A stretch of DNA of 64,000 nt from Anaerolineaceae bacterium oral taxon 439 (GTDB lineage: Bacteria; Chloroflexota; Anaerolineae; Anaerolineales; Anaerolineaceae). The notes under the pieces are model-generated. The model had not been told where the DNA came from and searched no databases. It saw only the letters and a program-made list of their open reading frames with translations. The translations under genes and the position numbers were made by a program. The DNA is taken from positions 806,001 through 870,000 of the forward strand of contig CP017039.1 in NCBI GenBank assembly GCA_001717545.1. The letters run 5' to 3'. Positions 24,127-33,215 of the stretch are shown piece after piece; the first letter of the stretch is position 1, and every line of letters starts with the position of its first letter.

Positions 24127-25929
24127 ATGAAAAAGGAAAAACTGTTTATTTGGGTAAGCCTGGCGCTTTTGTCGCTTCTCTTTCTTTCCGTTCCCGCTGT
24201 CGGTCGCTCCGGGATAAGTCCGGACGAGCTGTACCGCGCGGAGGACGACGGTTCTTACGATTCGATTTCCTGGCTTCTGGGCGCGAGCGACGTTCCGACG
24301 ATCGATCCCGCGCTGGCGACGAATACAAGTTCGAACCAGATTATTCAGCTGATCTTTATGGGTCTGACGATGCAGAACGAGGAGACGGCCGAGGTTCAGA
24401 ACGCGGTCGCGATCGGGCTTGAAAAAAGCGAAGCCGGCGCGGACGGTTCGATTAAATATACGTACAAGATTCGGACGGATATTCCCTGGGTCAAATACAA
24501 TTTGGAAACCGGCGCGGTCGAGCCGGTCGTCGACTGCGACGGGAACGTCCGCTTCGTTACGGCGCGGGATTTCGAATACGCGATTAAGCGGTCGGCCGCC
24601 CCCGCGACCGCTTCGGATTACGCGTTTATCGTAACCGATTATGTCGCCGGCGCGGCGGATTTTTATTCCGGTACGGAAGGCGCGACAAAGGACAGCGTTC
24701 AGGTCAAGGCGCTTGACGACGCGACGCTGGAAATAACCTGGGTCGCGGAGTTCGCGGCGAATAATATGATCGCCGGGCTTTGGACGTATAACGCCGTCCC
24801 GTCCTGGGTCATCGAGGGCGACGCCTGCACGGAGGCAGCGGCGGATTATTGGATTTCGATTGAAAACGTTCAAACGTACGGTCCGTACGCGGCGAAGGAA
24901 TGGATCCACGACGATTCGTTTACGATTGTCAAAAATCCGTACTGGCCGGCCGACGTCGAATCCGTTCCCCAGGCGCAAATCGAAGAAATCGTCTTCCGTT
25001 TCCTCGACAATTCGGCCGCGCTGGCGGAATTCGAAGCCGGAACGCTGACCGGCATGTTCGAGATCCCCACCGCCGAAGTCGACCGGATCAAGAACGATCC
25101 GGCGCTAAGCGAAGCGTATTCGGTCGGCGAAGATATGTGCACGTATTATTACGCCTTTAATACGAACGCGGCGTTCGTAAACGACGCGCGGGTCCGGCGC
25201 GCGCTTTCGATGGCGATCGATCGGCAGGCGCTCGTCGACAATGTTACCAAATCCGGCGAAGTCCCGGCGCAGTGGTTCTCCCGGCCCGGTCTCCTGGCCG
25301 CTCCGACGCTCGAAGCGTATCCGGAATTGGGGATTCGCTACGACGCGGAGGGCGCGCGGGAGCTGATTGCGGCGTACATGGAGGAACAGGGTATCGCCGA
25401 CCCGGGGGAAATAAAGATCGAACTCGTCTATAACGCGAACGAAAACGAAGATAAAATCGCTCTTGCAATTCAGCAGATGTGGAAAGAGGTTCTCGGGATC
25501 GACGCGCTGATTACGAGCCAGGAATTAGCCGTTTACTATAAAACGGTCCGATCGCTCGAAACGCCGCAGGTTTACCGTCTCGGCTGGTGCCAGGATTACA
25601 TGGATGCGGCCAACTTTTTGAACGACGCGGTTTCATCAGGCGGGTCGGCGAATCCGACGGTCGACGGCGTCGCCGGGAGCGAACCGTTGGGCGGAATGAT
25701 GTGGTTCAACGAGGAGTACGAAACGCTCGTCAACCGCGCCCAGACGCTCGAGGATACGGCGGAACGGACGAAGCTTTACGCCGACGCTGAACGGATCCTG
25801 GTCTATGAGGACGCGGCCCTGGCTCCGATTTACTGGTACACCCGTTCGCAGCTCTGCGACCCCGCGGTGAATCGGACGTATTCGATTCTGGGCGGGAAAG
25901 AGAATTTTTATAAGTGGTCCTATAAATAA
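24127..25929 (+). CDS. Peptide-binding protein paralog 3, secreted type (SBP family 5)
   Basis: 600 residues, starting 12 bases after paralog 2. The N-terminus (MKKEKLFIWVSLALLSLLFLSVPAVGRSG) is a signal peptide without a lipobox cysteine. The body resembles the stalked paralog more than paralog 2: WFSRPGLLAAP, WCQDYMDAANF and TMQNE segments are shared. It ends ENFYKWSYK. GGAG lies before the ATG. A strong terminator follows at once. It is likely to feed the same DppBCDF core, since no further permease genes are nearby. Confidence 0.88.
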   Translation: MKKEKLFIWVSLALLSLLFLSVPAVGRSGISPDELYRAEDDGSYDSISWLLGASDVPTIDPALATNTSSNQIIQLIFMGLTMQNEETAEVQNAVAIGLEKSEAGADGSIKYTYKIRTDIPWVKYNLETGAVEPVVDCDGNVRFVTARDFEYAIKRSAAPATASDYAFIVTDYVAGAADFYSGTEGATKDSVQVKALDDATLEITWVAEFAANNMIAGLWTYNAVPSWVIEGDACTEAAADYWISIENVQTYGPYAAKEWIHDDSFTIVKNPYWPADVESVPQAQIEEIVFRFLDNSAALAEFEAGTLTGMFEIPTAEVDRIKNDPALSEAYSVGEDMCTYYYAFNTNAAFVNDARVRRALSMAIDRQALVDNVTKSGEVPAQWFSRPGLLAAPTLEAYPELGIRYDAEGARELIAAYMEEQGIADPGEIKIELVYNANENEDKIALAIQQMWKEVLGIDALITSQELAVYYKTVRSLETPQVYRLGWCQDYMDAANFLNDAVSSGGSANPTVDGVAGSEPLGGMMWFNEEYETLVNRAQTLEDTAERTKLYADAERILVYEDAALAPIYWYTRSQLCDPAVNRTYSILGGKENFYKWSYK

Positions 25930-25951
25930 ACAGGGACGAAGGCCCGTTCAG

Positions 25952-25984
25952 GACCGCTCCTCTGGTTGAGGAGCGGTCTTTTTA
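25952..25984 (+). terminator. Rho-independent terminator after SBP paralog 3
   Basis: GACCGCTCCTC (25952-25962) pairs perfectly with 25968-25978 around a 5-base loop and is followed by six T. One of the clearest terminators in the window. Confidence 0.93.
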
Positions 25985-26131
25985 TGCGGGACAGGTATGA
26001 TGTCGCCGGCGGAAAGGCTTGTAAAACGGAGAACCTGCGCAGACGGGAAAGTATGCATTGAAGCCGCGGGACAGGACGAAAAAATGATATCATATCAGCG
26101 AATATATATGAATCTGAGGAGCGTATAAATT

Positions 26132-26887
26132 GTGAAGGCATATCAGGATATCAATAAAGAAACGATTGATCGATGGGTTGAAGAAGGCTGGGAATGGAGC
26201 AGGCCTGTTTCCCATGAAGAATATCTTCAGGCAAAGCATGGGAATTGGAATGTTCTGCTGACGCCGACTGTTTTTGTTCCCCATGAATGGTTTGGAAATC
26301 TGAAAGGAAAGAAGATCCTGGGATTGGCGTCGGGTGGGGGACAGCAGATGCCGATCTTTATCGCGCTTGGCGCTGAATGCACAGTGCTCGATTATTCATC
26401 CGGGCAAATAGAATCCGAAATCTTCGTCGCGGAAAGGGAGGGATACAAGATAAACGCTATCGAAGGGGACATGACCAAAAAATTTCCTTTCGCTGACGAG
26501 AGCTTTGACCTGATATTTCATCCGGTTTCAAACTGCTTTGTCGAAGATGTACGGCATGTTTTTAATGAGGCTTACAGAGTTTTGAAAAAAGGCGGTATTT
26601 TACTTTCCGGATTGAACAACGAGATAAATTATATTGTCGATAATGAAGAAAAGGAGATCGTGTGGAAAATGCCGTTTAATCCGTTAAAGGACGAAAAAGC
26701 CTGGGAATACATGATCGCGGAGGGTTCCGGAATTCAGTTTTCACATAATATGACCGAGCAGATAGGCGGCCAATTAAAGGCGGGATTCACGCTTCTTGAT
26801 TTATATGAAGATACGAATGGCGCAGGCAGGCTTCATGAAATGAATATTAAAACATATATCGCGACCCAATCCGTCAAATCGGTTTAA
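26132..26887 (+). CDS. Class I SAM-dependent methyltransferase
   Basis: 251 residues, GTG start with GAGGAG ten bases upstream. SAM-binding motif I is ILGLASGGGQQ (about 64-74), the acidic residue after beta-2 is in CTVLDYS, motif II GDMTKKFPFADESFDLIF, and a post-motif YRVLKKGGIL. The acceptor substrate is unknown; the family includes small-molecule and ubiquinone-type methyltransferases. Codon use is clearly AT-richer than in neighbours on both sides (AAA, ATA, AGA codons), as in the 8.3-12 kb island, so recent transfer from a lower-GC donor is likely. The 200 bases before it hold the terminator at 25952 and a palindrome ATGATATCAT (26084-26093). Confidence 0.85.
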   Translation: MKAYQDINKETIDRWVEEGWEWSRPVSHEEYLQAKHGNWNVLLTPTVFVPHEWFGNLKGKKILGLASGGGQQMPIFIALGAECTVLDYSSGQIESEIFVAEREGYKINAIEGDMTKKFPFADESFDLIFHPVSNCFVEDVRHVFNEAYRVLKKGGILLSGLNNEINYIVDNEEKEIVWKMPFNPLKDEKAWEYMIAEGSGIQFSHNMTEQIGGQLKAGFTLLDLYEDTNGAGRLHEMNIKTYIATQSVKSV

Positions 26888-27172
26888 ACGGTCAATTAAA
26901 GCCTGACAGTTCTGTCCGCCCGGCCAGGCTGCTGACGAATCGGGAGGAGGCGGACGATACGGCCCTTTACCGGAAAACGCCGGCGGCGCCGCGCGAAGGC
27001 GGCGCGAATTTTCAGCTGTACGCGGACACATGGTAGAATAGGTAGATAGCTTATTGCGTTAATCATCTCAGGTTTGCGCCGGACTTTTTTCGATTTGATC
27101 GGCCGTTTCTGGCCGCCGACGGCGTTCCGTCCGGGAGGGGCTGGCGCGCAATAACCACGAAGGAGTGAAAAC

Positions 27173-27559
27173 ATGGCAGAGAAAAAAATAATCACAACGA
27201 AGAAAGCCCCGGCGGCGTTAGGTCCCTATTCGGTCGCCGTCGCTTTTGAGAAGCTGGTCTTCGTATCGGGGCAGTTAGGTATCGATCCGGCGACGAATGA
27301 GGTTGCCGGCGACAGCGTCGAAGCGCAGACGCGGCAGGCGCTGACGAACATCGCCGGAATTTTGGAAGACGCGGGGACGAACCTGGAAAACGTGTTAAAA
27401 ACGACCGTCTTTTTATGCGATATGAACGATTTCGCCGCCATGAACGCGGTTTATTCGGAATTTTTCAAGACGGACTGCCCGGCGCGCTCCGCCGTTCAGG
27501 TCGCTAAACTTCCGAAAGGGTTGGCGGTCGAAATTGAAGTCATCGCCGCGATTCCGTAA
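27173..27559 (+). CDS. ridA: RidA family enamine/imine deaminase
   Basis: 128 residues, full length for the family. RidA hydrolyses reactive enamines such as 2-aminoacrylate produced by PLP enzymes. The signature arginine loop is CPARSAVQVAKLPKG with the carboxylate-binding Arg in CPARS, and the C-terminus VEIEVIAAIP is typical. AAGGAG lies eight bases before the ATG. The 285-base gap upstream contains no gene; a TAGAAT hexamer lies near 27036. The next gene is one base away but unrelated in function. Confidence 0.93.
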   Translation: MAEKKIITTKKAPAALGPYSVAVAFEKLVFVSGQLGIDPATNEVAGDSVEAQTRQALTNIAGILEDAGTNLENVLKTTVFLCDMNDFAAMNAVYSEFFKTDCPARSAVQVAKLPKGLAVEIEVIAAIP

Positions 27560-27577
27560 TTGTCTTTGATTGATTGT

Positions 27578-28609
27578 ATGATCCGGGAAACTGTTTCGGT
27601 GATCGTCCCCTGCTTCAACGAAGAGCGGACGATCGGCTTGCTTTTAGACGCGCTGGCGGGTCAGACGTTCCCTGCCGAGGCGACTGAAGTCCTGATCTCT
27701 GACGGAAGGTCGACCGATCGGACGCGCGACGTGATTCGCCGCTGGGCGGAGGCGCGCGCGTTCCCGCGCGTTGCCGTCGTCGATAATCCGGAACGGAATA
27801 TCCCGGCGGCGCTGAACCGCGCGATTGAAGCTTCGTCCGGTTCGATTGTTATCCGACTGGATGCGCATTGCGTCCCGAATCCGGATTATATTGAACGCTG
27901 CGCCGCGACGTTGGACGCGGGAACGGCGGAGAACGTCGGAGGAAGATGGGATATCCGGGCTGACGGAAACGGCTGGCAGGCGCGTTCGATCGCGGCGGCG
28001 GCGGCTTCTCCGATCGGGGCGGGCGACGCAAAATACCGGTATTCCGAGGCGGCAGGGTTCGTCGATACCGTTCCGTTCGGCGCGTTCCGGCGCGAAACGC
28101 TCGACCGGTTCGGCGGATACGACGAATCGCTCCTCAGCAACGAGGATTACGACCTGAACGCGCGGATCCGTTCCGCCGGAGGAAAGGTTTTTTTCGATCC
28201 GGCGATCCGATCCGTTTATTTCGCGCGCCGTTCTTTTTCCTCGCTGGGGAAGCAGTATTTCCGGTACGGTTACTGGAAGGTCGCGATGCTGGAGAAGGCG
28301 CCGAAAAGCCTGCGCTGGCGGCAGCTTCTTCCGCCGCTTTTCGTTCTGGGCGTATTGCTGCTTGCGCTGATGTCGCTGTTCTGGGCGGAGGCGCGGGCGC
28401 TGCTGCTCCTGACGGGGATTTTTTATCTGGGCGCGCTGCTTTTCGTCTCGATCCGCAGCGCTGGGAAAAAGGACGATCTCGGGTTAATCGTGGGAATGCC
28501 GATCGCGGTATCGATTATGCACTTTTGTTGGGGAGGCGGTTTCCTTTTTCATGCTGCCCGGCGGCTTTTTCGTCGGCCGCGCGGCGGAAAGGCGGAAAAC
28601 GCGGGATAA
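27578..28609 (+). CDS. Family 2 glycosyltransferase, ExoA-like
   Basis: About 343 residues. The GT-A domain starts VSVIVPCFNEERTI, has a SDGRSTDRT loop, IRLDAHCVP (metal-binding DXH type), and NEDYDLNARIRSAGGKVFFDP (catalytic ED). C-terminal membrane helices lie at about 253-325. This is the pattern of inverting glycosyltransferases such as succinoglycan ExoA. Neither ATG 27578 nor TTG 27560 has a clear ribosome site; ATG is chosen because the domain begins at once after it. It opens the polysaccharide locus that runs to 35.5 kb, and may be coupled to ridA, whose stop is adjacent. Confidence 0.87.
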   Translation: MIRETVSVIVPCFNEERTIGLLLDALAGQTFPAEATEVLISDGRSTDRTRDVIRRWAEARAFPRVAVVDNPERNIPAALNRAIEASSGSIVIRLDAHCVPNPDYIERCAATLDAGTAENVGGRWDIRADGNGWQARSIAAAAASPIGAGDAKYRYSEAAGFVDTVPFGAFRRETLDRFGGYDESLLSNEDYDLNARIRSAGGKVFFDPAIRSVYFARRSFSSLGKQYFRYGYWKVAMLEKAPKSLRWRQLLPPLFVLGVLLLALMSLFWAEARALLLLTGIFYLGALLFVSIRSAGKKDDLGLIVGMPIAVSIMHFCWGGGFLFHAARRLFRRPRGGKAENAG

Positions 28610-28699
28610 CCGGGACGATCCCGTCCCGCCCGGTGGCCCGGACAGGGCGGAGGGTTCCCCGGCGTTTCGTTTCGGCGGGATCGGCGACACGGATTCGGT

Positions 28700-30136
28700 G
28701 TGAGCGAGGGTATGGCGAATAATGCTTTCAGGCGATCCTTGAGGTCGCGGTTAACGGCGTCGGAACGCCGGACGGTTCTTTTCCTGGGCGACTTGACGGC
28801 GACGAGCATGGCGCTTCTGATCGCGTTGATTACCTGGGCGCGCGGGGATGATTGGTTCGGGTTCTCTCCTGAGTTTTTCGCGGAACGTCCGGAAAACTGG
28901 TTTTACCTGCTGCCGATTTTGTGGCTGCTGCTGATGGTCCCGCTGTACGACGTGAAGCGCGCCGCGTCGGTCCGGTTTTCGATGACGGCGGTTTCGCTCG
29001 TTACCACGATTGGATTCCTGACGTACCTGATTATCTTTTTCGTCGCGCCGCCGAAAGCACTTCCTCGCCGGGGCGTCGCGGTCTTTATCCTGACCTGTTC
29101 GCTGTTTACCTCGGTCTGGCGGATCCTTTATATCCGGTTCCTGACCGGGGCGAACCTGAAAGCGCGGACGCTGGTCGTCGGCGCGGGGAAGGCTGGCTCG
29201 CGCATTGCGCAAATTATCCGCGACGCGAAGGATTCGCCTTACGACCTCGTCGGTTTTATTGACGACGATCCCGAAAAGATCGGGAAGACGATCGAAGGGA
29301 TCCCGGTTCTGGGCGATTCCTATTCGTTTTATAAAATGATCGCGACGTATAACGTCAGCCACGTGATCATGGCGATCAGCAACCGTATGAATAAGGACCT
29401 GTTCGAGTCGCTGACGATCGCGGAGGAAACGGGGCTGACGGTCGTGACGATGCCGCGCGTGTATGAGGATTTATTGAAGCGGGTCCCGGTCTACCTGCTG
29501 GGGACGGACTGGATGGTTCGGGATTTTTACGACCAGGCGCATTCCAGCGTCCTTCAGGACGTCGTGAAGCGGGTTTTCGACCTGACGGGCGCGGGGATCG
29601 GGATGATCCTGACCGGGATCTTTTTCCCGTTTATCGCGCTGGCGATCCTGATCGACTCCGGCCGGCCGGTTTTTTATACGCAGGAGCGGTTGGGGCTGCG
29701 CGGAGAGCCGTTTAAGATCCTGAAGTTCAGGACGATGTTTACCGACGCGGAAGCGGACGGGGTCGCGCGTCCGGCGTCTGAATCGGATTCGCGGATTACG
29801 CGGACGGGAAACTTTTTACGCAGGAGCCATCTCGACGAGCTCCCGCAGTTTATTAATGTGCTCCGCGGCGACGTTTCGCTCGTCGGACCGCGAGCCGAGC
29901 GGAAAGAAATCGTCGAGCAGCTTCAGAAAACGATCCCGTTTTACCGCGGCCGGCTCCTCGTCCGTCCGGGAATTACCGGCTGGGCGCAGATCAACTACGG
30001 CTACGCTTCCGGCGCGGAACAGAACGCCGTCAAACTCGAATACGACCTGTACTATATTAAGCGGCGAAGTCTTCCGCTCGATATTTCGATCCTGTTCAAA
30101 ACGGTCAAATCGGTTTTCGGGCTGAAGGGCAGGTAG
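28700..30136 (+). CDS. Polyprenyl-phosphate sugar-1-phosphate transferase
   Basis: 478 residues of the WbaP/EPS-sugar-transferase superfamily, which starts polymer synthesis by moving a sugar phosphate from a nucleotide sugar to undecaprenyl phosphate. Four N-terminal helices (20-125), a CoA-binding-like Rossmann part (GAGKAGSRIAQII near 160), and a C-terminal catalytic domain from about 285: RVFDLTGAGIG helix, FKILKFRTM, SHLDELPQFINVLRGDVSLVG (catalytic Asp-Glu) and RPGITGWAQI. The start is uncertain: GTG 28700 or ATG 28712, both with weak ribosome sites. The enzyme marks this as a surface-polysaccharide locus. Confidence 0.9.
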   Translation: MSEGMANNAFRRSLRSRLTASERRTVLFLGDLTATSMALLIALITWARGDDWFGFSPEFFAERPENWFYLLPILWLLLMVPLYDVKRAASVRFSMTAVSLVTTIGFLTYLIIFFVAPPKALPRRGVAVFILTCSLFTSVWRILYIRFLTGANLKARTLVVGAGKAGSRIAQIIRDAKDSPYDLVGFIDDDPEKIGKTIEGIPVLGDSYSFYKMIATYNVSHVIMAISNRMNKDLFESLTIAEETGLTVVTMPRVYEDLLKRVPVYLLGTDWMVRDFYDQAHSSVLQDVVKRVFDLTGAGIGMILTGIFFPFIALAILIDSGRPVFYTQERLGLRGEPFKILKFRTMFTDAEADGVARPASESDSRITRTGNFLRRSHLDELPQFINVLRGDVSLVGPRAERKEIVEQLQKTIPFYRGRLLVRPGITGWAQINYGYASGAEQNAVKLEYDLYYIKRRSLPLDISILFKTVKSVFGLKGR

Positions 30137-30145
30137 GAGAGCGGT

Positions 30146-32194
30146 ATGTTTTTTCGGTTTATTAAATCTTTCCGGAATCGGCATGTCATGGCGGTCGATC
30201 TCGTCCTGATCCTGATTGTTGTCAATCTTGCTTTTCTGACCCGTTTCGAGCAATCGTATCTCTATTACAAATTTATCCCGGTGATGCGGCGCATGATGGC
30301 CGTGTCGTTCGTTATCAAACCGATAATTTATTGGAGCTTCGGACTGTACAGCCGTCTCTGGTCGCACGCCGGGATTCAGGAAGGGCTCCTGGTCGCGATC
30401 GCGGTTTTCGTCGCTTCGGGAGTCGTCGGAATTATCATGATTCTGATGAACTGGATGAACTTTCTGGTCGGGTTCCCGCGCTCGGTGATCGCGATCGACG
30501 CGCTGTTATCGCTGATCGCGGTCGGCGGGATCCGCTACCTGATCCGCGTGGCGCATGACAACGAACAGCAGCGCGACTTCGTTAATCGAAAGTTCCACCG
30601 TAAAGGCGTTATCATTGGCGCCGGCGACGCCGGGGTCATGGTCCTGAACGAGATTCTCCGCAATCCGCAGCTGGGGATTACGCCGGTCTGTTTCGTTGAC
30701 GACGACGCGAAAAAGCGGAAGCTGATGATCCGGTCGATCCGCGTCGAAGGGACGATCGTCGACCTTCCGCGGATTATCGAGAAAAACCGGATAACCGACT
30801 GTATTTTCGCGATCCCGAGCGCTCCCGCGAGTATTGTCCGCGCCGTTGCGGATGTCTGCCATGAGCGGAAGGTGTCGTTTATGATCATGCCCGGGATTTA
30901 TAATATCCTGAACGGGACGGTCGCGGTTTCGAAGATCCGCGAGATCGATATTACCGACCTGCTCCGGCGCGACCCGGTCAAGCTCGACGAGCGGAATATC
31001 CGGTCGGTAATCGTGGATCAGGTCGTTCTGGTGACCGGGGGCGGGGGGTCGATCGGGCGCGAGCTCTGTTTCCAGGTCGCGGCGTATCGGCCGAAGGCGC
31101 TGGTCCTGCTGGGGCATGGCGAAAACAGTATTTTCGAAGCGGTTAACGATCTTCACGATCGCTATCCGCAGCTCAACGTCGTCGGGAAGATCGCGGACAT
31201 CCGTGACGCGGGGCGGCTCGACGCGATTTTTTCGGAGCTGAAGCCCGACGTCGTATTTCACGCCGCGGCGCATAAGCACGTTCCGTTGATGGAACAGAAT
31301 ATCGTCGAGGCGGTCACGAATAATATTTTCGGGACGCGGAACGTCGTCCGAACCGCGTCGGCGCACGGGGTCAGGCGATTCGTCATGATTTCGACGGATA
31401 AAGCGGTCCGGCCGGCGAATATCATGGGGGCGTCGAAGCGGATCGCCGAAAATATCGTCCTGAACGAATCGCGTTTCTCGGACGCGACGTTTACCGCGGT
31501 CCGTTTCGGGAACGTTTTAGGGTCGCGCGGGAGCGTCGTCACGATTTTCAAACGTCAGATCGCGAACGGCGGCCCGGTCACGGTTACCCATCCGGAAATC
31601 GAACGCTATTTCATGACGATCCCGGAGGCGGTTTACCTCGTTCTCGAATCGGCGGGCCTGGCGCGGAGCCGCGAGACGTTCGTATTGAATATGGGGATGC
31701 AGGTCCGCGTTTTCACGCTCGCGGAGGACCTGATCAAGCTGTCCGGGCTGGAGGTTGGAAAGGATATCGAGATCGTTTTTACCAGGATGCGCCCCGGGGA
31801 GAAGCTCCGCGAGGACCTCTGGAACGAGGGTCAGACGCTCGACCCGACGATTCATCCCGATATTTTCAAGCTTCAGCGCGACGACCTGCTCCCGCCGGAG
31901 GAGATCGACGAGGCGCTCCGACGGCTGGCGGAGCTGGTTGAGGCGAACGATTCCGATGGGATCCGGGTATATCTGAATCAGGTTATCCCGGACGCGAGCC
32001 TTGAACGTCCGGATATCCCCGCCGAGGCGGCGGACAGCGCGGACGCGCCGCCGGCGGTCCCCGCCTTGAAGGAGGCGGGGACCGCCGGGAAAGGGAAGCC
32101 GGGCGCGAAGAACGGGCGGAAGCCGCTCTTCTTTTCAGCGCGGAAATCGAATCGAAAACTGAACGGGAAAGCGGGGAACGCGGCGCATGGCTGA
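30146..32194 (+). CDS. FlaA1/CapD-type nucleotide-sugar dehydratase, membrane-bound
   Basis: 682 residues. Four N-terminal helices (about 15-135) anchor the protein; a CoA-binding/NAD domain follows (GAGDAGVMVLNEI near 155) and then an extended SDR from about 293: VTGGGGSIGRE (NAD motif), HAAAHKHVP, STDKAVRPANIMGASKR. These match UDP-HexNAc 4,6-dehydratases or epimerases (PglF, CapD, FlaA1), supplying modified sugars for the polymer. The last 60 residues are Ala/Pro/Lys-rich and look disordered, an unusual extension. GGAGAGCG precedes the ATG. It overlaps the following FemAB gene by eight bases. Confidence 0.9.
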   Translation: MFFRFIKSFRNRHVMAVDLVLILIVVNLAFLTRFEQSYLYYKFIPVMRRMMAVSFVIKPIIYWSFGLYSRLWSHAGIQEGLLVAIAVFVASGVVGIIMILMNWMNFLVGFPRSVIAIDALLSLIAVGGIRYLIRVAHDNEQQRDFVNRKFHRKGVIIGAGDAGVMVLNEILRNPQLGITPVCFVDDDAKKRKLMIRSIRVEGTIVDLPRIIEKNRITDCIFAIPSAPASIVRAVADVCHERKVSFMIMPGIYNILNGTVAVSKIREIDITDLLRRDPVKLDERNIRSVIVDQVVLVTGGGGSIGRELCFQVAAYRPKALVLLGHGENSIFEAVNDLHDRYPQLNVVGKIADIRDAGRLDAIFSELKPDVVFHAAAHKHVPLMEQNIVEAVTNNIFGTRNVVRTASAHGVRRFVMISTDKAVRPANIMGASKRIAENIVLNESRFSDATFTAVRFGNVLGSRGSVVTIFKRQIANGGPVTVTHPEIERYFMTIPEAVYLVLESAGLARSRETFVLNMGMQVRVFTLAEDLIKLSGLEVGKDIEIVFTRMRPGEKLREDLWNEGQTLDPTIHPDIFKLQRDDLLPPEEIDEALRRLAELVEANDSDGIRVYLNQVIPDASLERPDIPAEAADSADAPPAVPALKEAGTAGKGKPGAKNGRKPLFFSARKSNRKLNGKAGNAAHG

Positions 32195-33215
32195 AGCAAC
32201 GGCGGAGCGATGGCGGTCGTTCGTGAACGGGGAGCCGAATTGTTCCGTGCTTCAATCGGCTGAATGGGCCGGGGTTAAGGAACGGTTCGGCTGGCGCGCG
32301 CGTTACGTGATCTGCGACGCGGCGGCGGCGGTGATCCTGTTCCGGAGGCTGCCGCGCTGGACGCTGGGAGCGACGATCGCGTATATCCCGCGGGGACCGA
32401 TCCTGCGGCGGAAGAACGTTTACGAGCTGGGCTTGTTCTGGCGTGAGGTGGATGCGATCTGCCGCCGGGAGCGGGCGATTTTTTTACGCGTTGAGCCGGA
32501 GATTGAGGAAAATACGGAGGAGGGCGCGGCGCTGATGGCGTCGATGCGCGCCTTTACGGACGCGTTCGCAACGGTTCAGCCGCCGCGGACGATCCTGCTG
32601 TCGGTCAATACGCCTGAGACGGACTGGCTGTTGCGAATGAATCAGAAGACGCGCTATAATACGAATTTTTCGATGCGCGAGGAGCAGGGGCTGACGCTGG
32701 AAAAGCCGGATGACGTCGGGACGTTTTATTCGCTGTTCGCCGAAACGGGCGCGCGCGATGAATTCGGGGTGCATTCGCAGTCTTATTATCAGGCGGTCTA
32801 CGACGCGTTCCGCCGCGAGAACAGGGGGTTTAACCTGGTCGCAGCCGCGGAGGGGAAACCGATCGCCGCTTTGATGCTCTTTATTCAGGGACGGCGCGGA
32901 TATTACCTGTACGGGGCGTCGGCGAACGCGGAACGAAAGCGCATGCCCAATCATTTTTTGCAGTACCACGCGATGCGGATCTGCGCGGAGTACGGCTGCT
33001 CGGATTACGATCTCTGGGGAATCCCGGACGAGGAACCGGCCGTTTTAGAGGCGCAGTTCCGCGACCGTTCCGACGGACTTTGGGGTGTGTATCGGTTCAA
33101 ACGCGGTTACGGCGGACGAACGGTTCGCATGCTGGGGAGTTTCGATCGGGTTTACGCGCCGCTCGCGTACCGGCTGGCGGCGCTGATCGACCGGTTCCGC
33201 CGGAGGCGGTCGTGA
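32187..33215 (+). CDS. FemAB-like GNAT-fold aminoacyltransferase 1
   Basis: 342 residues. Family landmarks are SVLQSAEWAGVKERFGW at the start, an AYIPRGP loop, LRMNQKTRYNTNFSMREE in the middle, and YYLYGASANAERKRMPNHFLQYHAM then DYDLWGIPDEE near the end. These occur in FemABX proteins that attach amino acids from tRNA to peptidoglycan precursors and in related proteins in exopolysaccharide loci that acylate sugars. It starts eight bases inside the dehydratase gene and its stop overlaps the next FemAB gene by four bases (GTGA), so the three are strongly coupled. Confidence 0.87.
   Translation: MAEATAERWRSFVNGEPNCSVLQSAEWAGVKERFGWRARYVICDAAAAVILFRRLPRWTLGATIAYIPRGPILRRKNVYELGLFWREVDAICRRERAIFLRVEPEIEENTEEGAALMASMRAFTDAFATVQPPRTILLSVNTPETDWLLRMNQKTRYNTNFSMREEQGLTLEKPDDVGTFYSLFAETGARDEFGVHSQSYYQAVYDAFRRENRGFNLVAAAEGKPIAALMLFIQGRRGYYLYGASANAERKRMPNHFLQYHAMRICAEYGCSDYDLWGIPDEEPAVLEAQFRDRSDGLWGVYRFKRGYGGRTVRMLGSFDRVYAPLAYRLAALIDRFRRRRS

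Noticed and set aside
23512-24978. Long minus-strand open frame (488 codons) opposite the binding-protein genes, and similar ones near 36.4-37.6 kb and 40.6-41.9 kb
   Set aside because: Arg/Pro/His-rich translations antisense to well-formed genes, as high GC codon use produces; no ribosome sites or family motifs.
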